A stretch of DNA of 36,212 nucleotides from JBBQTQ01 sp038213135. GTDB lineage: Bacteria > Actinomycetota > Thermoleophilia > Gaiellales > Gaiellaceae. Under the pieces are notes generated by a model. That model had not been told where the DNA came from. It saw only the letters and a list, made by a program, of their open reading frames with translations, and did no database searches. A program made the position numbers and the translations under genes. The number at the start of each line of letters is the position of its first letter. Positions within the stretch are counted from its first letter, which is position 1. Location of the stretch: contig JBBQTQ010000018.1 in assembly GCA_038213135.1 (NCBI GenBank), positions 1 through 36,212 of the forward strand, in the 5' to 3' direction. This document shows positions 29,280-36,212 of the stretch, one piece after another.

Positions 29280-30632
29280 TCAGAGCACCGCCAAGTACCG
29301 GTCCATCTCCCACTGCGTGAGCTGCACGCGGTACTCGTCCCACTCCTTCCGCTTGAGCTCGACATAGCGGTCGAAGATGTGCGGGCCGAGCGCCCGCCGC
29401 GCGAGGTCGGACTGCGAGAGCTCGTCGATCGCCTCGCCGAGCGTCTCCGGCAAGGAGACGATCCCCCGCTCGCGCCGCTGCTCCGCGGTGAGGTGGTAGA
29501 GGTTCGTCTCCATCGGCTCCGGGAGCTCGTAGCCTTTCTCGATCCCCTCGAGGCCGGCATGCAGGAGCGCCGCGAACGTCAGGTACGGGTTGCAGGCCGG
29601 ATCGGGGCAGCGGATCTCGGCGCGCGTCGCCTGCTCGGAGCCCGGCTTGTAGAGCGGGATCCGGATCAGGGCGGAGCGATTGCGCTGCGACCACGCCACG
29701 TAGACGGGCGCCTCGTAGCCGGGCACGAGCCGCTTGTACGAGTTGACCCACTGCGCGAACACCGCGCAGATCTCGCGAGCGTGCCGTAGCTGGCCGGCGA
29801 TGAACGCCTTGCCGGTCTCGGAGAGGTGCCACTTGTCGCTCTCGTCGAAGAACGCATTTCGCCCGTCGGTGAAGAGCGACTGGTGCGTGTGCATGCCCGA
29901 GCCGTTCTCGCCGAACAGCGGCTTCGGCATGAACGTCGCGTGGTAGCCGTGCTGCTTCGCGACTTCCTTCACGACGAGCCGGTACGTGAGCATGAAGTCG
30001 CCCATGTCGAGCGCGTTCGCGAAGCGGATGTCGATCTCGTGCTGCGAGGGGCCGACCTCGTGGTGGTGGTACTCGACCGGTATCCCCATCGACTCGAGCG
30101 CGCGGATCGTGTCGCGGCGGACGCTCGTCGCAGCGTCCATGGTCGTCTGCGCGAAGTAGCCGCCCTCGTCGAGTGTCTCGGTGCCCTTCTCATTCTGGAA
30201 GAGGAAGTACTCCGCCTCGGGCCCGACGTTGAACGTGTCGAAGCCCATGCCCGCCATCCGGTCGAGCGCCTGGCGCAGGACGTGCCGCGGGTCGCCCTCG
30301 TACGCGACGCCGTCCGGTGTGACGATGTCGCAGATCATCCGGGCTTCCTTGCCGTTCGGGAGCGTGCGGTAGGTGGCCGGGTCGGGGATCGCCACCATGT
30401 CCGACTCCTCGATCGCATTGAAGCCGGTCACCGACGAGCCGTCGAAACCCATCCCGTCGTCGAGCGCGCCCCCGACCTCCCCGGGCGTGATCGAGAAGCT
30501 CTTCAAGTGCCCTTCGAGGTCGGTGAACCAGAGGAGGACGTCCTCGATGCCGTCCTTCTCGATCTGCTTCAGAACCTCTTTCCGGGCGTCCGGATCGGAT
30601 GTCGCCCGGTTCCTGCTCTCGACCTGCGCCAT
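29280..30632 (-). CDS. glnA: Glutamine synthetase type I
   Basis: GlnA makes glutamine from glutamate, ammonia and ATP. The 450-aa length without the roughly 25-residue insert fits the GSI-alpha (Bacillus/archaeal-type) class. Visible: GFDGSSVTGFNAIEESDM near residues 63-80, metal ligand region VGPEAEYFLF, HHHEVGPSQHEIDIRF, ATP loop KPLFGENGSGMHTHQSL, and RCPDPACNPYLTFAALL. A Tyr is present in the NLYHL loop, but GSI-alpha enzymes are usually not adenylylated. ATG 30632 is fixed by AAGGAGGA 7 nt upstream. The leader carries attenuator-like hairpins (see 30655-30696). Confidence 0.96.
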   Translation of the reverse strand: MAQVESRNRATSDPDARKEVLKQIEKDGIEDVLLWFTDLEGHLKSFSITPGEVGGALDDGMGFDGSSVTGFNAIEESDMVAIPDPATYRTLPNGKEARMICDIVTPDGVAYEGDPRHVLRQALDRMAGMGFDTFNVGPEAEYFLFQNEKGTETLDEGGYFAQTTMDAATSVRRDTIRALESMGIPVEYHHHEVGPSQHEIDIRFANALDMGDFMLTYRLVVKEVAKQHGYHATFMPKPLFGENGSGMHTHQSLFTDGRNAFFDESDKWHLSETGKAFIAGQLRHAREICAVFAQWVNSYKRLVPGYEAPVYVAWSQRNRSALIRIPLYKPGSEQATRAEIRCPDPACNPYLTFAALLHAGLEGIEKGYELPEPMETNLYHLTAEQRRERGIVSLPETLGEAIDELSQSDLARRALGPHIFDRYVELKRKEWDEYRVQLTQWEMDRYLAVL

Positions 30633-30638
30633 GAATGT

Positions 30639-30646
30639 TCCTCCTT
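30639..30646 (-). promoter_or_regulatory. Shine-Dalgarno of glnA
   Basis: AAGGAGGA on the minus strand, about 7 nt before ATG 30632. It excludes the upstream start at 30704 and shows that glnA has a true leader, unlike many genes here. Confidence 0.75.
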
Positions 30647-30654
30647 GAAATGCG

Positions 30655-30696
30655 AAAAGCCCCGGACGCCCGAGGCGCCCGAGGCTCCGTTGCCTC
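30655..30696 (-). promoter_or_regulatory. Attenuator-like leader of glnA (competing hairpins with terminator)
   Basis: On the minus strand, GAGGC (30696-30692) can pair with GCCTC in either of two tandem 9-nt repeats GCCTCGGGC (30685-30677 and 30676-30668). The second repeat is also the 5' arm of a terminator: GCCTCGG, loop GCGT, CCGGGGC, then TTTT (30676-30655). Pairing of GAGGC with the second copy would break the terminator. A TAGGAT (about 30712-30717) could be the promoter -10, giving a leader of about 70 nt. It could instead be only a terminator for the upstream gene. Confidence 0.5.
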
Positions 30697-30713
30697 AGTG
30701 CCAAGTCATCCTA

Positions 30714-31805
30714 CTACGGCGGCGAGCCGACGCTAAAACGGAGCTGCTGCTTGACCATCCTTCCGCGAACCGGTCCGCCGTGGCCTGGGGCGCTCGGGGC
30801 GAGGTCGTAGGTCAGATGATCGCCGGCGTGCGTCCAGACGCGCCAGTAGTACGCAGTCGGATTCCCGATCTGACGCGCCGAGAACGAGATCACGAGCGTG
30901 TGCGAGTCCGGCGTCGCGACCTGCACCGGCCCGAAGTCGCGCATGCCGTCGTTGATCTTCGGTCCGGAGCAGCCGGCCGAGTACCCGTGGTGTGGCTGGT
31001 GCACACCGAGGAACAGGCAGACGTTGGCCCCGCCCGCACTCAGCGAGTTGCGGACGTGGATCGTCTGGATCACGCGCGAGCCGACGTGCCGCGAGCTCGC
31101 CCAGTCGACGTCTGCCCCAGAGAGAGCGTCTCCGGCCGGATCGGTGAGCGTGCACGGGTCGCAGCCGAGAAGGTCGCGGGGCGGATCCTCCGGCTGTCCG
31201 ACGAGGAGCGAGGGGTAGCGGAGCCGGACCGCAAAGGTCTTGTGCACCACGTGGCCGTCGCGGTCGCGAGCGACGACCGACACCCTGATGGTGCCCAGGT
31301 GACGGAGCACGACGACCTGATCGGTGAGTCCGCGCCCGGCGTCCTGCCCGGGCTTCCCGGCGATCGTGACGCTGGCGTCATTCGTCACGCGGACGACGAC
31401 GTCGACGTACGTGTGGTGCACGACGGCGCGCGGGCCGATGAGCGTGATCGTCGGCGGCTTCGACGTCCCTCCGCCTCCGCCGGGCGACCCCGCTGGCGCG
31501 ATCGGGTGCGGCTTCGAGTCGGCCGAACTCGAGCCGTCGGCGTCGGTCGCCGCGACGCGGAGGACGAGAAAGCCGGGCTCGGCAGGCACCCTGAGGGTCG
31601 GCCCGGTGCCCGCGTCGTGGCAGTTCGTCGCAGCCGCGTCGGCGCAGACGCGCCACCGGTAGTCGAACGAGACCGTCCCGTTCCCGCTCCATGAGCCGGG
31701 CTGCGCAGTCACCGTCGAACCCGCTCGGACGGCGCCCGCGACCATCGGCAGCGATGTGTTGACTGGGCCTGCCGCGATCACCAGGGCAAAGAGAGCCGGG
31801 ATCAC
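30714..31805 (-). CDS. Secreted Ig-like domain protein
   Basis: The 363-aa product starts at GTG 31805 with a short hydrophobic leader (MIPALFALVIAAGPVNTSLP). An Ig-like unit follows (GSTVTAQPGSWSGNGTVSF, then YRWRVCADAAATNC with a Cys pair), a Gly-rich linker (SPGGGGGTSKPP), a second beta domain (about 120-200), and a C-terminal beta domain with paired cysteines (LLGCDPCTLTDPAGDAL, GGANVCLFLGVH, SAGCSGPK). Architecture is that of an extracellular or envelope protein; no enzyme motif is seen. CATAAT lies 6 nt before the start, so it is probably leaderless. It ends close to the glnA leader. Confidence 0.7.
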   Translation of the reverse strand: MIPALFALVIAAGPVNTSLPMVAGAVRAGSTVTAQPGSWSGNGTVSFDYRWRVCADAAATNCHDAGTGPTLRVPAEPGFLVLRVAATDADGSSSADSKPHPIAPAGSPGGGGGTSKPPTITLIGPRAVVHHTYVDVVVRVTNDASVTIAGKPGQDAGRGLTDQVVVLRHLGTIRVSVVARDRDGHVVHKTFAVRLRYPSLLVGQPEDPPRDLLGCDPCTLTDPAGDALSGADVDWASSRHVGSRVIQTIHVRNSLSAGGANVCLFLGVHQPHHGYSAGCSGPKINDGMRDFGPVQVATPDSHTLVISFSARQIGNPTAYYWRVWTHAGDHLTYDLAPSAPGHGGPVRGRMVKQQLRFSVGSPP

Positions 31806-31811
31806 CGCCGC

Positions 31812-31817
31812 ATTATG
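31812..31817 (-). promoter_or_regulatory. Putative -10 box of the Ig-like protein gene (leaderless)
   Basis: CATAAT on the minus strand, 6 nt before GTG 31805; an ATG within it is out of frame and meets a stop after two codons. Confidence 0.5.
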
Positions 31818-31832
31818 CTCGTCGCTCCCGAG

Positions 31833-32624
31833 CTATTTCCGGGCGATGAAGACGACGAAGTCGTCGTCGGTTGACGGCGCCTCGTCGCGGTGGCCGGCAC
31901 GCAGCTCGACGTCCCGGAAACCGGCCTGCTCGAGCATCAGCTTCACCTCGTGCGTGAAGTAGAGGGTCATCTTGATGACGTGCTCGTCCTCGGCGACCAC
32001 GTCGCCGTCGCGTCGCATCTCGCCGCGCATCTCGAGAGTGATCGTCTGGGCGAGCGGATCGAACTCGACGACGCGCGACCGGAGCGCGAGCTCGGTTCCG
32101 TCCGCCGCGGTCTTCCATTCGCGTTCGTCGCGCCAGGGCCGCGGCAGCTCGGCGCGCCCGTCCGGAAGCCAGTACTTCCACCAGTGCGTATTCGCGTACG
32201 GGACCTCGTTGTCGAGCAGGAGGGTCCCGCCGGGCTCGAGGTGGTCAAAGAGGCGGCGCAACCCCTCGACGTCGTGCTCCCGGTGGCCGCCGAGTCCGAA
32301 GCCGCCGCAGAAGACGATCGTCCGGTAGCGGCGCGGCAGGTCGAGCTCGCGCACGGGCTGCGCGTAGAGGTTCGGCGCGACGAGGCCCTCGCGCTCCGCC
32401 CGCTGGCGGCAGAGCTCCAGCATGTCCGCCGAGATGTCGGCACCGTCGACGTCGAGGCCCGCCTGCAACCAGGGGACGAGCAGCCGCCCGGTCCCGCAGG
32501 CCACGTCGAGAACCGGTTGTCCGGCCTCGACCCAAGGACGGTAGAACTCGATCTCCGGCCCGTCGAGGTTGAACTCGGCCCACCAGCGGGCGACGACGCC
32601 GTAATGCCAGGTCTTGGCGCTCAT
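31833..32624 (-). CDS. Class I SAM-dependent methyltransferase (operon end)
   Basis: A 263-aa soluble enzyme with the Rossmann SAM site VLDVACGTGRLLVP (residues 38-51), acidic loop GADISADML (motif II), and the later strand GGTLLLDNEVPY. The C-terminal half is beta-rich (TITLEMRGEMRRDGD, then YFTHEVKLMLEQAGFRDVEL), typical of small-molecule methyltransferases. ATG 32624 overlaps the permease stop by 4 nt. It is the last gene of the ABC exporter operon, so it probably modifies the exported compound or a membrane lipid; the substrate is unknown. Confidence 0.9.
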   Translation of the reverse strand: MSAKTWHYGVVARWWAEFNLDGPEIEFYRPWVEAGQPVLDVACGTGRLLVPWLQAGLDVDGADISADMLELCRQRAEREGLVAPNLYAQPVRELDLPRRYRTIVFCGGFGLGGHREHDVEGLRRLFDHLEPGGTLLLDNEVPYANTHWWKYWLPDGRAELPRPWRDEREWKTAADGTELALRSRVVEFDPLAQTITLEMRGEMRRDGDVVAEDEHVIKMTLYFTHEVKLMLEQAGFRDVELRAGHRDEAPSTDDDFVVFIARK

Positions 32625-33406
32625 GCGGAGGCGCCCGAGTAGCGCTTCAGCCCGAAGCGCCAGAACCAGCGCGTGAAGATGAAGAGCGCGAGGGCGAAGC
32701 CGGCGGCGCCGAGCAGGGTGAGCCCGTGCAGTCGCGCGGTCAGCGCCTGCGCGGGCACCGTCACCGCGAAGCCGACCGGGACGAGGAAGGTGACCCCGTA
32801 ACGCATCCAGCTGGGGTAGATGCCGACCGGGAAGCGGCCGGTCGCGTAGATGCCCTCGAACAGCTCGAGCACGTGGTCCATGCGCACGATCCAGAACGCG
32901 CCCGTCGTGATCACGAGCCAGAAGCAGTAGAGCATCACCGCGCCGAGCGAGAGGGCGGCCAGGAACGCGAGCGTGTCCAGACCGCCGAGCGTCGACTGGA
33001 GCCGGCTGCTCCCGACGATCAGCACGATCGACCCGGAGACCACCTCGACGAGGCTCCAGATCCTCACCTCGCGCACGCTGACCAGCAGCTGCGCGTCTTC
33101 CGGTTTCGTCAGTGCCTGGTCGAGGGTCCCTTTCTGGACGTCGTCCATCAGCCGCCCCATGTTCGGCTGGACGAACGTGTGGATGATCCCGCCGAGCAGG
33201 ATCTGGACACCCATCAGCGTCAGCAGCTCGGGCTGCGTCCAGCCGTTCAGCGTCGTGGTGTGCGAGTAGACGAGCGCGAGCACGACGAGCGCCACGGCCA
33301 CCTGGATCAGCGCCTGGAACAGCTGCACGAAGAAGTTGACGCGGTACTGAAGCTCGTTGAGCACGCCCATCTTCAGATAGAGCCAGCCGACCCGAAGCAC
33401 GTTCAT
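32621..33406 (-). CDS. ABC-2 type permease (PF06182-like), second subunit
   Basis: A 261-aa membrane protein with six predicted helices. The N-terminus WLYLKMGVLNELQYRVNFFV and the loop QPNMGRLMDDVQKGTLDQAL match the DUF990/ABC2_membrane_6 permease family, which pairs with a second similar permease and one ATPase. It is separated from the other permease by 69 bp that hold a perfect palindrome (33418-33444). ATG 33406 has no evident Shine-Dalgarno. Confidence 0.9.
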   Translation of the reverse strand: MNVLRVGWLYLKMGVLNELQYRVNFFVQLFQALIQVAVALVVLALVYSHTTTLNGWTQPELLTLMGVQILLGGIIHTFVQPNMGRLMDDVQKGTLDQALTKPEDAQLLVSVREVRIWSLVEVVSGSIVLIVGSSRLQSTLGGLDTLAFLAALSLGAVMLYCFWLVITTGAFWIVRMDHVLELFEGIYATGRFPVGIYPSWMRYGVTFLVPVGFAVTVPAQALTARLHGLTLLGAAGFALALFIFTRWFWRFGLKRYSGASA

Positions 33407-33417
33407 GTCACCACGTA

Positions 33418-33444
33418 GGGGACAGGCCCGCAGGGCCTGTCCCC
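33418..33444. repeat. Perfect palindrome between the two permease genes, GGACAGRCC family
   Basis: GGGGACAGGCCC and GGGCCTGTCCCC are perfect 12-bp arms around GCA. The core GGGACAGGCC is the same as in the pgi palindrome at 12189-12218. Intergenic here; no U-tract, so it is more REP-like than a classical terminator. Confidence 0.8.
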
Positions 33445-33475
33445 AGATCTCACAGGTACTCGAAGTCGCATCGAG

Positions 33476-34312
33476 CTACCCGCCCACCGCCGAAAACCGC
33501 TTGATCGCGGCCCGCCAGGCGAACTTGAAGAGGACGACCATGCCGATCGTCCAGCCGATCTGGGCGGCAAGGCCGAGCAGCAACGAGCGCGTGGACAGAT
33601 TCCCGACGAGCGCCTCGATCGGGAAGAAGAACGTCCACTTGAACGGGAAGAAGTTCGAGATCATCTGCACCCAACCGGGCATCAGCTTCAGCGGCACGAG
33701 CCGGCCTGAGAGCAAGAGCTCGGCGGTCATGTAGAGGTCAAAGACCGCCGCGCCTCGCGTCGTCCAGAAGTTGAGCATCCCGATCGTCGACTGGATGAAC
33801 GTGCGCAGGAAGTACGCCCCCCAGATCGCGAAGAAGAAGACGACCCCCTGCAGCACGGTCGGGCTGAGAGTCGGATGGAAAACCGCGTAGAGGGCCGCTC
33901 CGATCGGGATCCAGAGCACCACGTTCACGAACTTCGAGCCCGCGAACCAGCCGATGTCGTAGTTGATCGGGTGCAGCGGCCGCAGCAGCTGTCCCGAGAG
34001 CTCGCCCTCGCGGATCCGCCACTCCCAGTAGGGCGCGCCGAAGACGACGTTCATGTTCCGGACGAGCGTCCAGACGATGTAGTACGCCGCGAACTGGCCG
34101 GCCGTGATCCCGTTCACCGAGCCGCCGTGCGCTTTCGCAATCGTCGTCCAGACGACGATGTAGATCACCGGCTCGGCAACCATGCCGAGCATGTAGAAGT
34201 AGTGCGCGACCCGGTACTGGACCTGCGACGAGATCGCCGTCCGGATCATGGTGGCGTAGAAGTCCAGGAAGGAGCGGACGCGGCCGACTTCGGGGTAGGG
34301 GGCGACGCTCAT
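33476..34312 (-). CDS. ABC-2 type permease (PF06182-like), first subunit
   Basis: A 278-aa membrane protein from ATG 34312 (MSVAPYPEVGRVRSFLDF), with six predicted helices. The loop WEWRIREGELSGQLLRPLHP corresponds to the conserved cytosolic loop seen in its partner (DVQKGTLDQALTKP), so the two permeases are distant paralogues that probably form a heterodimer. Its start overlaps the ATPase stop by 1 nt (TGATG). Longer in-frame starts would read through the ATPase gene and are rejected. Confidence 0.9.
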   Translation of the reverse strand: MSVAPYPEVGRVRSFLDFYATMIRTAISSQVQYRVAHYFYMLGMVAEPVIYIVVWTTIAKAHGGSVNGITAGQFAAYYIVWTLVRNMNVVFGAPYWEWRIREGELSGQLLRPLHPINYDIGWFAGSKFVNVVLWIPIGAALYAVFHPTLSPTVLQGVVFFFAIWGAYFLRTFIQSTIGMLNFWTTRGAAVFDLYMTAELLLSGRLVPLKLMPGWVQMISNFFPFKWTFFFPIEALVGNLSTRSLLLGLAAQIGWTIGMVVLFKFAWRAAIKRFSAVGG

Positions 34313-35289
34313 CACGCCTCCTGTGCGAAGACGAGCTCGATGACGTCCTCGATCGGCGGCTCCTCGATCGTCAGGTCGAGCACCTGCTGCTCGCTGAGCA
34401 GGCGGGCCGCAATGCGCGAGGTCTCGGCCTTGGGCACCCGCAGCGTGACGAGGTCGCCGTCGCGGTGGATCACGTCCCCGTATGACTCGAGGTTCGTGGC
34501 CCCGTCCTCGAGCACGACGCCGATCGTCTTGTACGCGGCGAAGGTGTCGCCGAGCGCGCTGAGCGGACCGTCGAACAGGATCCGGCCGTGGTGGATGACG
34601 ATCACGCGCTTGCAGAGGGCCTCGACGTCGGCCATGTAGTGGCTCGTCAGCAGCACGGTCGCGCCGTGACGGAGGTTGTACTCGGCGACGAACGAGCGGA
34701 TCCGCTTCTGCATCGTCACGTCCAGGCCGATCGTCGGCTCGTCCAGGAACAGCACTTGCGGCCGGTGCAACAGCGCGCCGACGAACTCGACCTTCATCCG
34801 CTCGCCGAGGCTGAGGTTGCGCACCGGCTTGCGAACGAGGTCGCCGACGTCGAGCAGCTCCACGAGCTCGTCGCGCATCTCCCGGAACTGCTGGTGCGGG
34901 ATCCGGTAGATCGCTCGGTTCAGCTCGAACGAGTCGAGCGCAGGCAGGTCCCACTGCAACTGGTTGCGGTTACCCATCACGAGCGTGATCCGACGCAACA
35001 GCTCGCGCTGGCGCTTCGAGGGAACGTGGCCGAGGACAAGCGCCTCGCCCGAGGTCGGGTAGAGGAGGCCAGAGAGCATCTTCAGGGTCGTCGTCTTGCC
35101 GGCGCCGTTCGGCCCGAGGAAACCGACGACCTCGCCGGGCTGGAGCTCGAACGAGATGCCCTCGACGGCGTGCACCTGGCGGGTCTTGCGGCGGATGAGG
35201 CTCTTCAGCGCCTGCGCCATGCCGGCGTCGCGCTCGGGCACGACGAACGTCTTCCTCAGGTTCTCGACGCGGACGACCGGCTCGCTCAC
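34312..35289 (-). CDS. ABC transporter ATP-binding protein (ABC-2 exporter)
   Basis: A 325-aa ATPase with Walker A GPNGAGKTTTLKML, Q-loop region (LVMGNRNQLQWDLPALDSF), signature LSLGERMKVEF, Walker B VLFLDEPTIGLD and H-loop TSHYMADVEAL. The C-terminal extension (about 230-320) is typical of ATPases serving drug, polysaccharide or lipid ABC-2 exporters. The MGNRNQLQWDLP motif places it with the branch that pairs with two PF06182 permeases, as found just downstream. GTG 35289 overlaps the upstream methyltransferase by 4 nt. Confidence 0.94.
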   Translation of the reverse strand: MSEPVVRVENLRKTFVVPERDAGMAQALKSLIRRKTRQVHAVEGISFELQPGEVVGFLGPNGAGKTTTLKMLSGLLYPTSGEALVLGHVPSKRQRELLRRITLVMGNRNQLQWDLPALDSFELNRAIYRIPHQQFREMRDELVELLDVGDLVRKPVRNLSLGERMKVEFVGALLHRPQVLFLDEPTIGLDVTMQKRIRSFVAEYNLRHGATVLLTSHYMADVEALCKRVIVIHHGRILFDGPLSALGDTFAAYKTIGVVLEDGATNLESYGDVIHRDGDLVTLRVPKAETSRIAARLLSEQQVLDLTIEEPPIEDVIELVFAQEA

Positions 35290-35981
35290 GTCTTCTCCCA
35301 GACGGAAACGTGCTTCTGGCTCTCCGCCGTGAACGGGTCGCGGTTCCAGTCACTCCAGCGCTCTCGCAGCGACAGTCCCGCCAGCCGCGCCATGAGGTCG
35401 AGCTCCGCCGGCGAAACCGCTCTGAACGGTCCCGAGGCCCGCTCCCAGCGCCCGTCCACGAGCGCGAAGTGATGCGAGACGAGCCGCTGGGTGTCGGCGT
35501 CGTACTCGTCGACGCCGACGTGCGTGTCGCTCAGGTCGAAGACGCTCAGCCGCTCCAGCGGCGGCACCCCGACCTCAATCAGGAAGCACCCGCCGGGCTC
35601 GAGATGCGCCGCCGCATTCTGGAAGCTCGCGACCTGAGCCTCCTGCGTGGTCTGGTTGTTGATCCCGTTGAACACGAGATAGACGAGAGAGAACCTCCGC
35701 TCCACGCGCGTCGTTGCGTAGTCGCCGATCGCCACCGGGATCTCGTCGCCGGCAGGCTTCTTGCGCAGCTGCGCGACCATGTCTGGCGAAAGGTCGATCC
35801 CGAACACGAGGACGCCGCGAGCTGCGAGCGGTAGCGCGATGCGCCCCGTCCCGATCGCGAGCTCGAGCGCGGCACCGCGGCCCGAGAGCTCGGCGAGGAA
35901 GTCCGCCACCGGCTCGACCGGCATGTCGGACGTCGACTCGTCATAGCGCTCTGCCGCGCGCCCCGCAAACCAGTCCTTCAT
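35286..35981 (-). CDS. Class I SAM-dependent methyltransferase (operon start)
   Basis: A 231-aa soluble enzyme. ATG 35981 is preceded by GAGG about 6 nt upstream. It shows the SAM site ALELAIGTGRIALPLA (about 37-52), FGIDLSPDMV (motif II), then HLEPGGCFLIEVGVPPL and a C-terminal substrate half. It is related in fold but clearly different in sequence from the methyltransferase at the operon's other end. Coupling to the ABC ATPase (GTGA overlap) suggests a role on the transported molecule. The longer in-frame start at 36146 would cross the IS fragment and is not used. Confidence 0.9.
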   Translation of the reverse strand: MKDWFAGRAAERYDESTSDMPVEPVADFLAELSGRGAALELAIGTGRIALPLAARGVLVFGIDLSPDMVAQLRKKPAGDEIPVAIGDYATTRVERRFSLVYLVFNGINNQTTQEAQVASFQNAAAHLEPGGCFLIEVGVPPLERLSVFDLSDTHVGVDEYDADTQRLVSHHFALVDGRWERASGPFRAVSPAELDLMARLAGLSLRERWSDWNRDPFTAESQKHVSVWEKT

Positions 35982-36061
35982 CCCGACCTCTTCAGCTTTC
36001 CGTGCTTCTTGGCGTAGATCTCCCCGCGCCGGAACACCGCCAGGCCGAGCGGCACCGCCAT
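35978..36061 (-). pseudogene. 3' remnant of an upstream operon gene (permease-like tail)
   Basis: About 27 codons (MAVPLGLAVFRRGEIYAKKH followed by GKLKRSG) end in a TGA that overlaps the methyltransferase ATG (ATGA). The hydrophobic-then-basic pattern is that of the last helix and tail of an ABC-2 permease-type protein. Upstream, the sequence switches to istB-like coding on the other strand, so the gene appears cut by the insertion. It might instead be a tiny independent ORF. Confidence 0.5.
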
Positions 36062-36212
36062 GGCCCCGATTGCCGAGCTGCGCCGGCTCGAGCGCTACCA
36101 CCTGCTGATCGTCGACGAGGTCGGCTACCTGCCGCTCGAGCGCCAAGCCGCCAACCTACTCTTCGCCTTGGTCTCCCGCCGCTACGAACGCGGCTCGATC
36201 ATCATCACCAGC
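36060..36212 (+). mobile_element. istB: IS21-family istB fragment, 5'-truncated, runs off the window
   Basis: The last 51 codons read as the middle of an IstB helper ATPase: ELRRLERYHLLIVDEVGYLP (Walker B region) then ANLLFALVSRRYERGSIIIT. A full IstB has about 160 residues before this point, but the frame is closed by TAG at 36015-36017 and the preceding bases encode another gene's tail on the minus strand. The N-terminal half is therefore missing here. IstB assists the IstA transposase of IS21 elements. It is a decayed or partly deleted insertion, or an assembly junction. Confidence 0.8.

Noticed and set aside
30633..30713. Known glnA (glutamine) riboswitch
   Set aside because: The leader does not match the consensus I recall for that motif; it is reported only as an attenuator-like structure.
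33476..34954. Long form (492 aa) of the first ABC permease
   Set aside because: The extra N-terminus reads through the ATPase gene in another frame; the real start is ATG 34312 with TGATG coupling.
1..36212. CRISPR array, prophage or integrative element
   Set aside because: No regularly spaced repeats, cas genes, integrase or phage structural genes were seen; the only mobile trace is the istB fragment at the right edge.

Overview
The window looks like a chromosomal segment of a high-GC actinobacterium, most likely of the class Thermoleophilia (Gaiellales/Solirubrobacterales-like). This is inferred from strong G/C bias at third codon positions, frequent GTG/TTG starts, many apparently leaderless genes, an OpcA-linked glucose-6-phosphate dehydrogenase, an ANTAR response regulator, and secreted proteins with Ig/FN3-like domains. 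No rRNA, convincing tRNA, CRISPR array or prophage was seen.

Layout: (1) 1-840: the start of a membrane protein and a small conserved-type protein on the minus strand, diverging from two tandem small membrane proteins. (2) 1093-4997: a caa3-type cytochrome oxidase operon, ctaC (with fused cytochrome c) - ctaD - ctaB (with an extra N-terminal membrane region) - a 39-residue membrane peptide; subunit III is absent. (3) 5124-8636: a possible 53-residue protein, two copies of a GGTGAC-type repeat, a secreted FN3-like protein, then (minus) an ECF sigma factor with a DUF4349 membrane protein that may act as its anti-sigma factor. (4) 8670-16725 (minus): a compact pentose-phosphate operon tkt-rpiB-tal-pgi-gnd-zwf-opcA with overlapping genes. 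pgi contains two perfect palindromes. (5) 16741-22295: a membrane GGDEF-EAL protein, an ABC-F ATPase, a PQQ-propeller lipoprotein and an ankyrin protein. (6) 22393-24829: a marR - M20 peptidase - U32-like TIM-barrel operon with an inverted repeat at the marR promoter. (7) 24826-28170 (minus): a secreted DUF1176-like protein, a PdtaS-like histidine kinase, a degenerate Nudix-RraB fusion and an ANTAR (PdtaR-like) regulator. (8) 28258-31805: a small PRC-barrel-like protein, a SIMPL gene with no usable start codon, glutamine synthetase with an attenuator-like leader, and a secreted Ig-like protein. (9) 31833-35981 (minus): two SAM methyltransferases flanking a three-gene ABC-2 exporter. Upstream, the operon is broken by a 5'-truncated IS21 istB fragment that runs off the window.

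The most interesting material: the sensor kinase / Nudix-RraB / ANTAR cluster, which looks like an RNA-centred signalling unit; a palindromic element family (core GGACAGRCC) found both between genes and inside coding sequence; the glnA leader with mutually exclusive hairpins; the MarR/M20/U32-like operon of unknown substrate; and the widespread leaderless promoter architecture (a TANNNT-like hexamer 6-9 nt before the start codon at ten genes).
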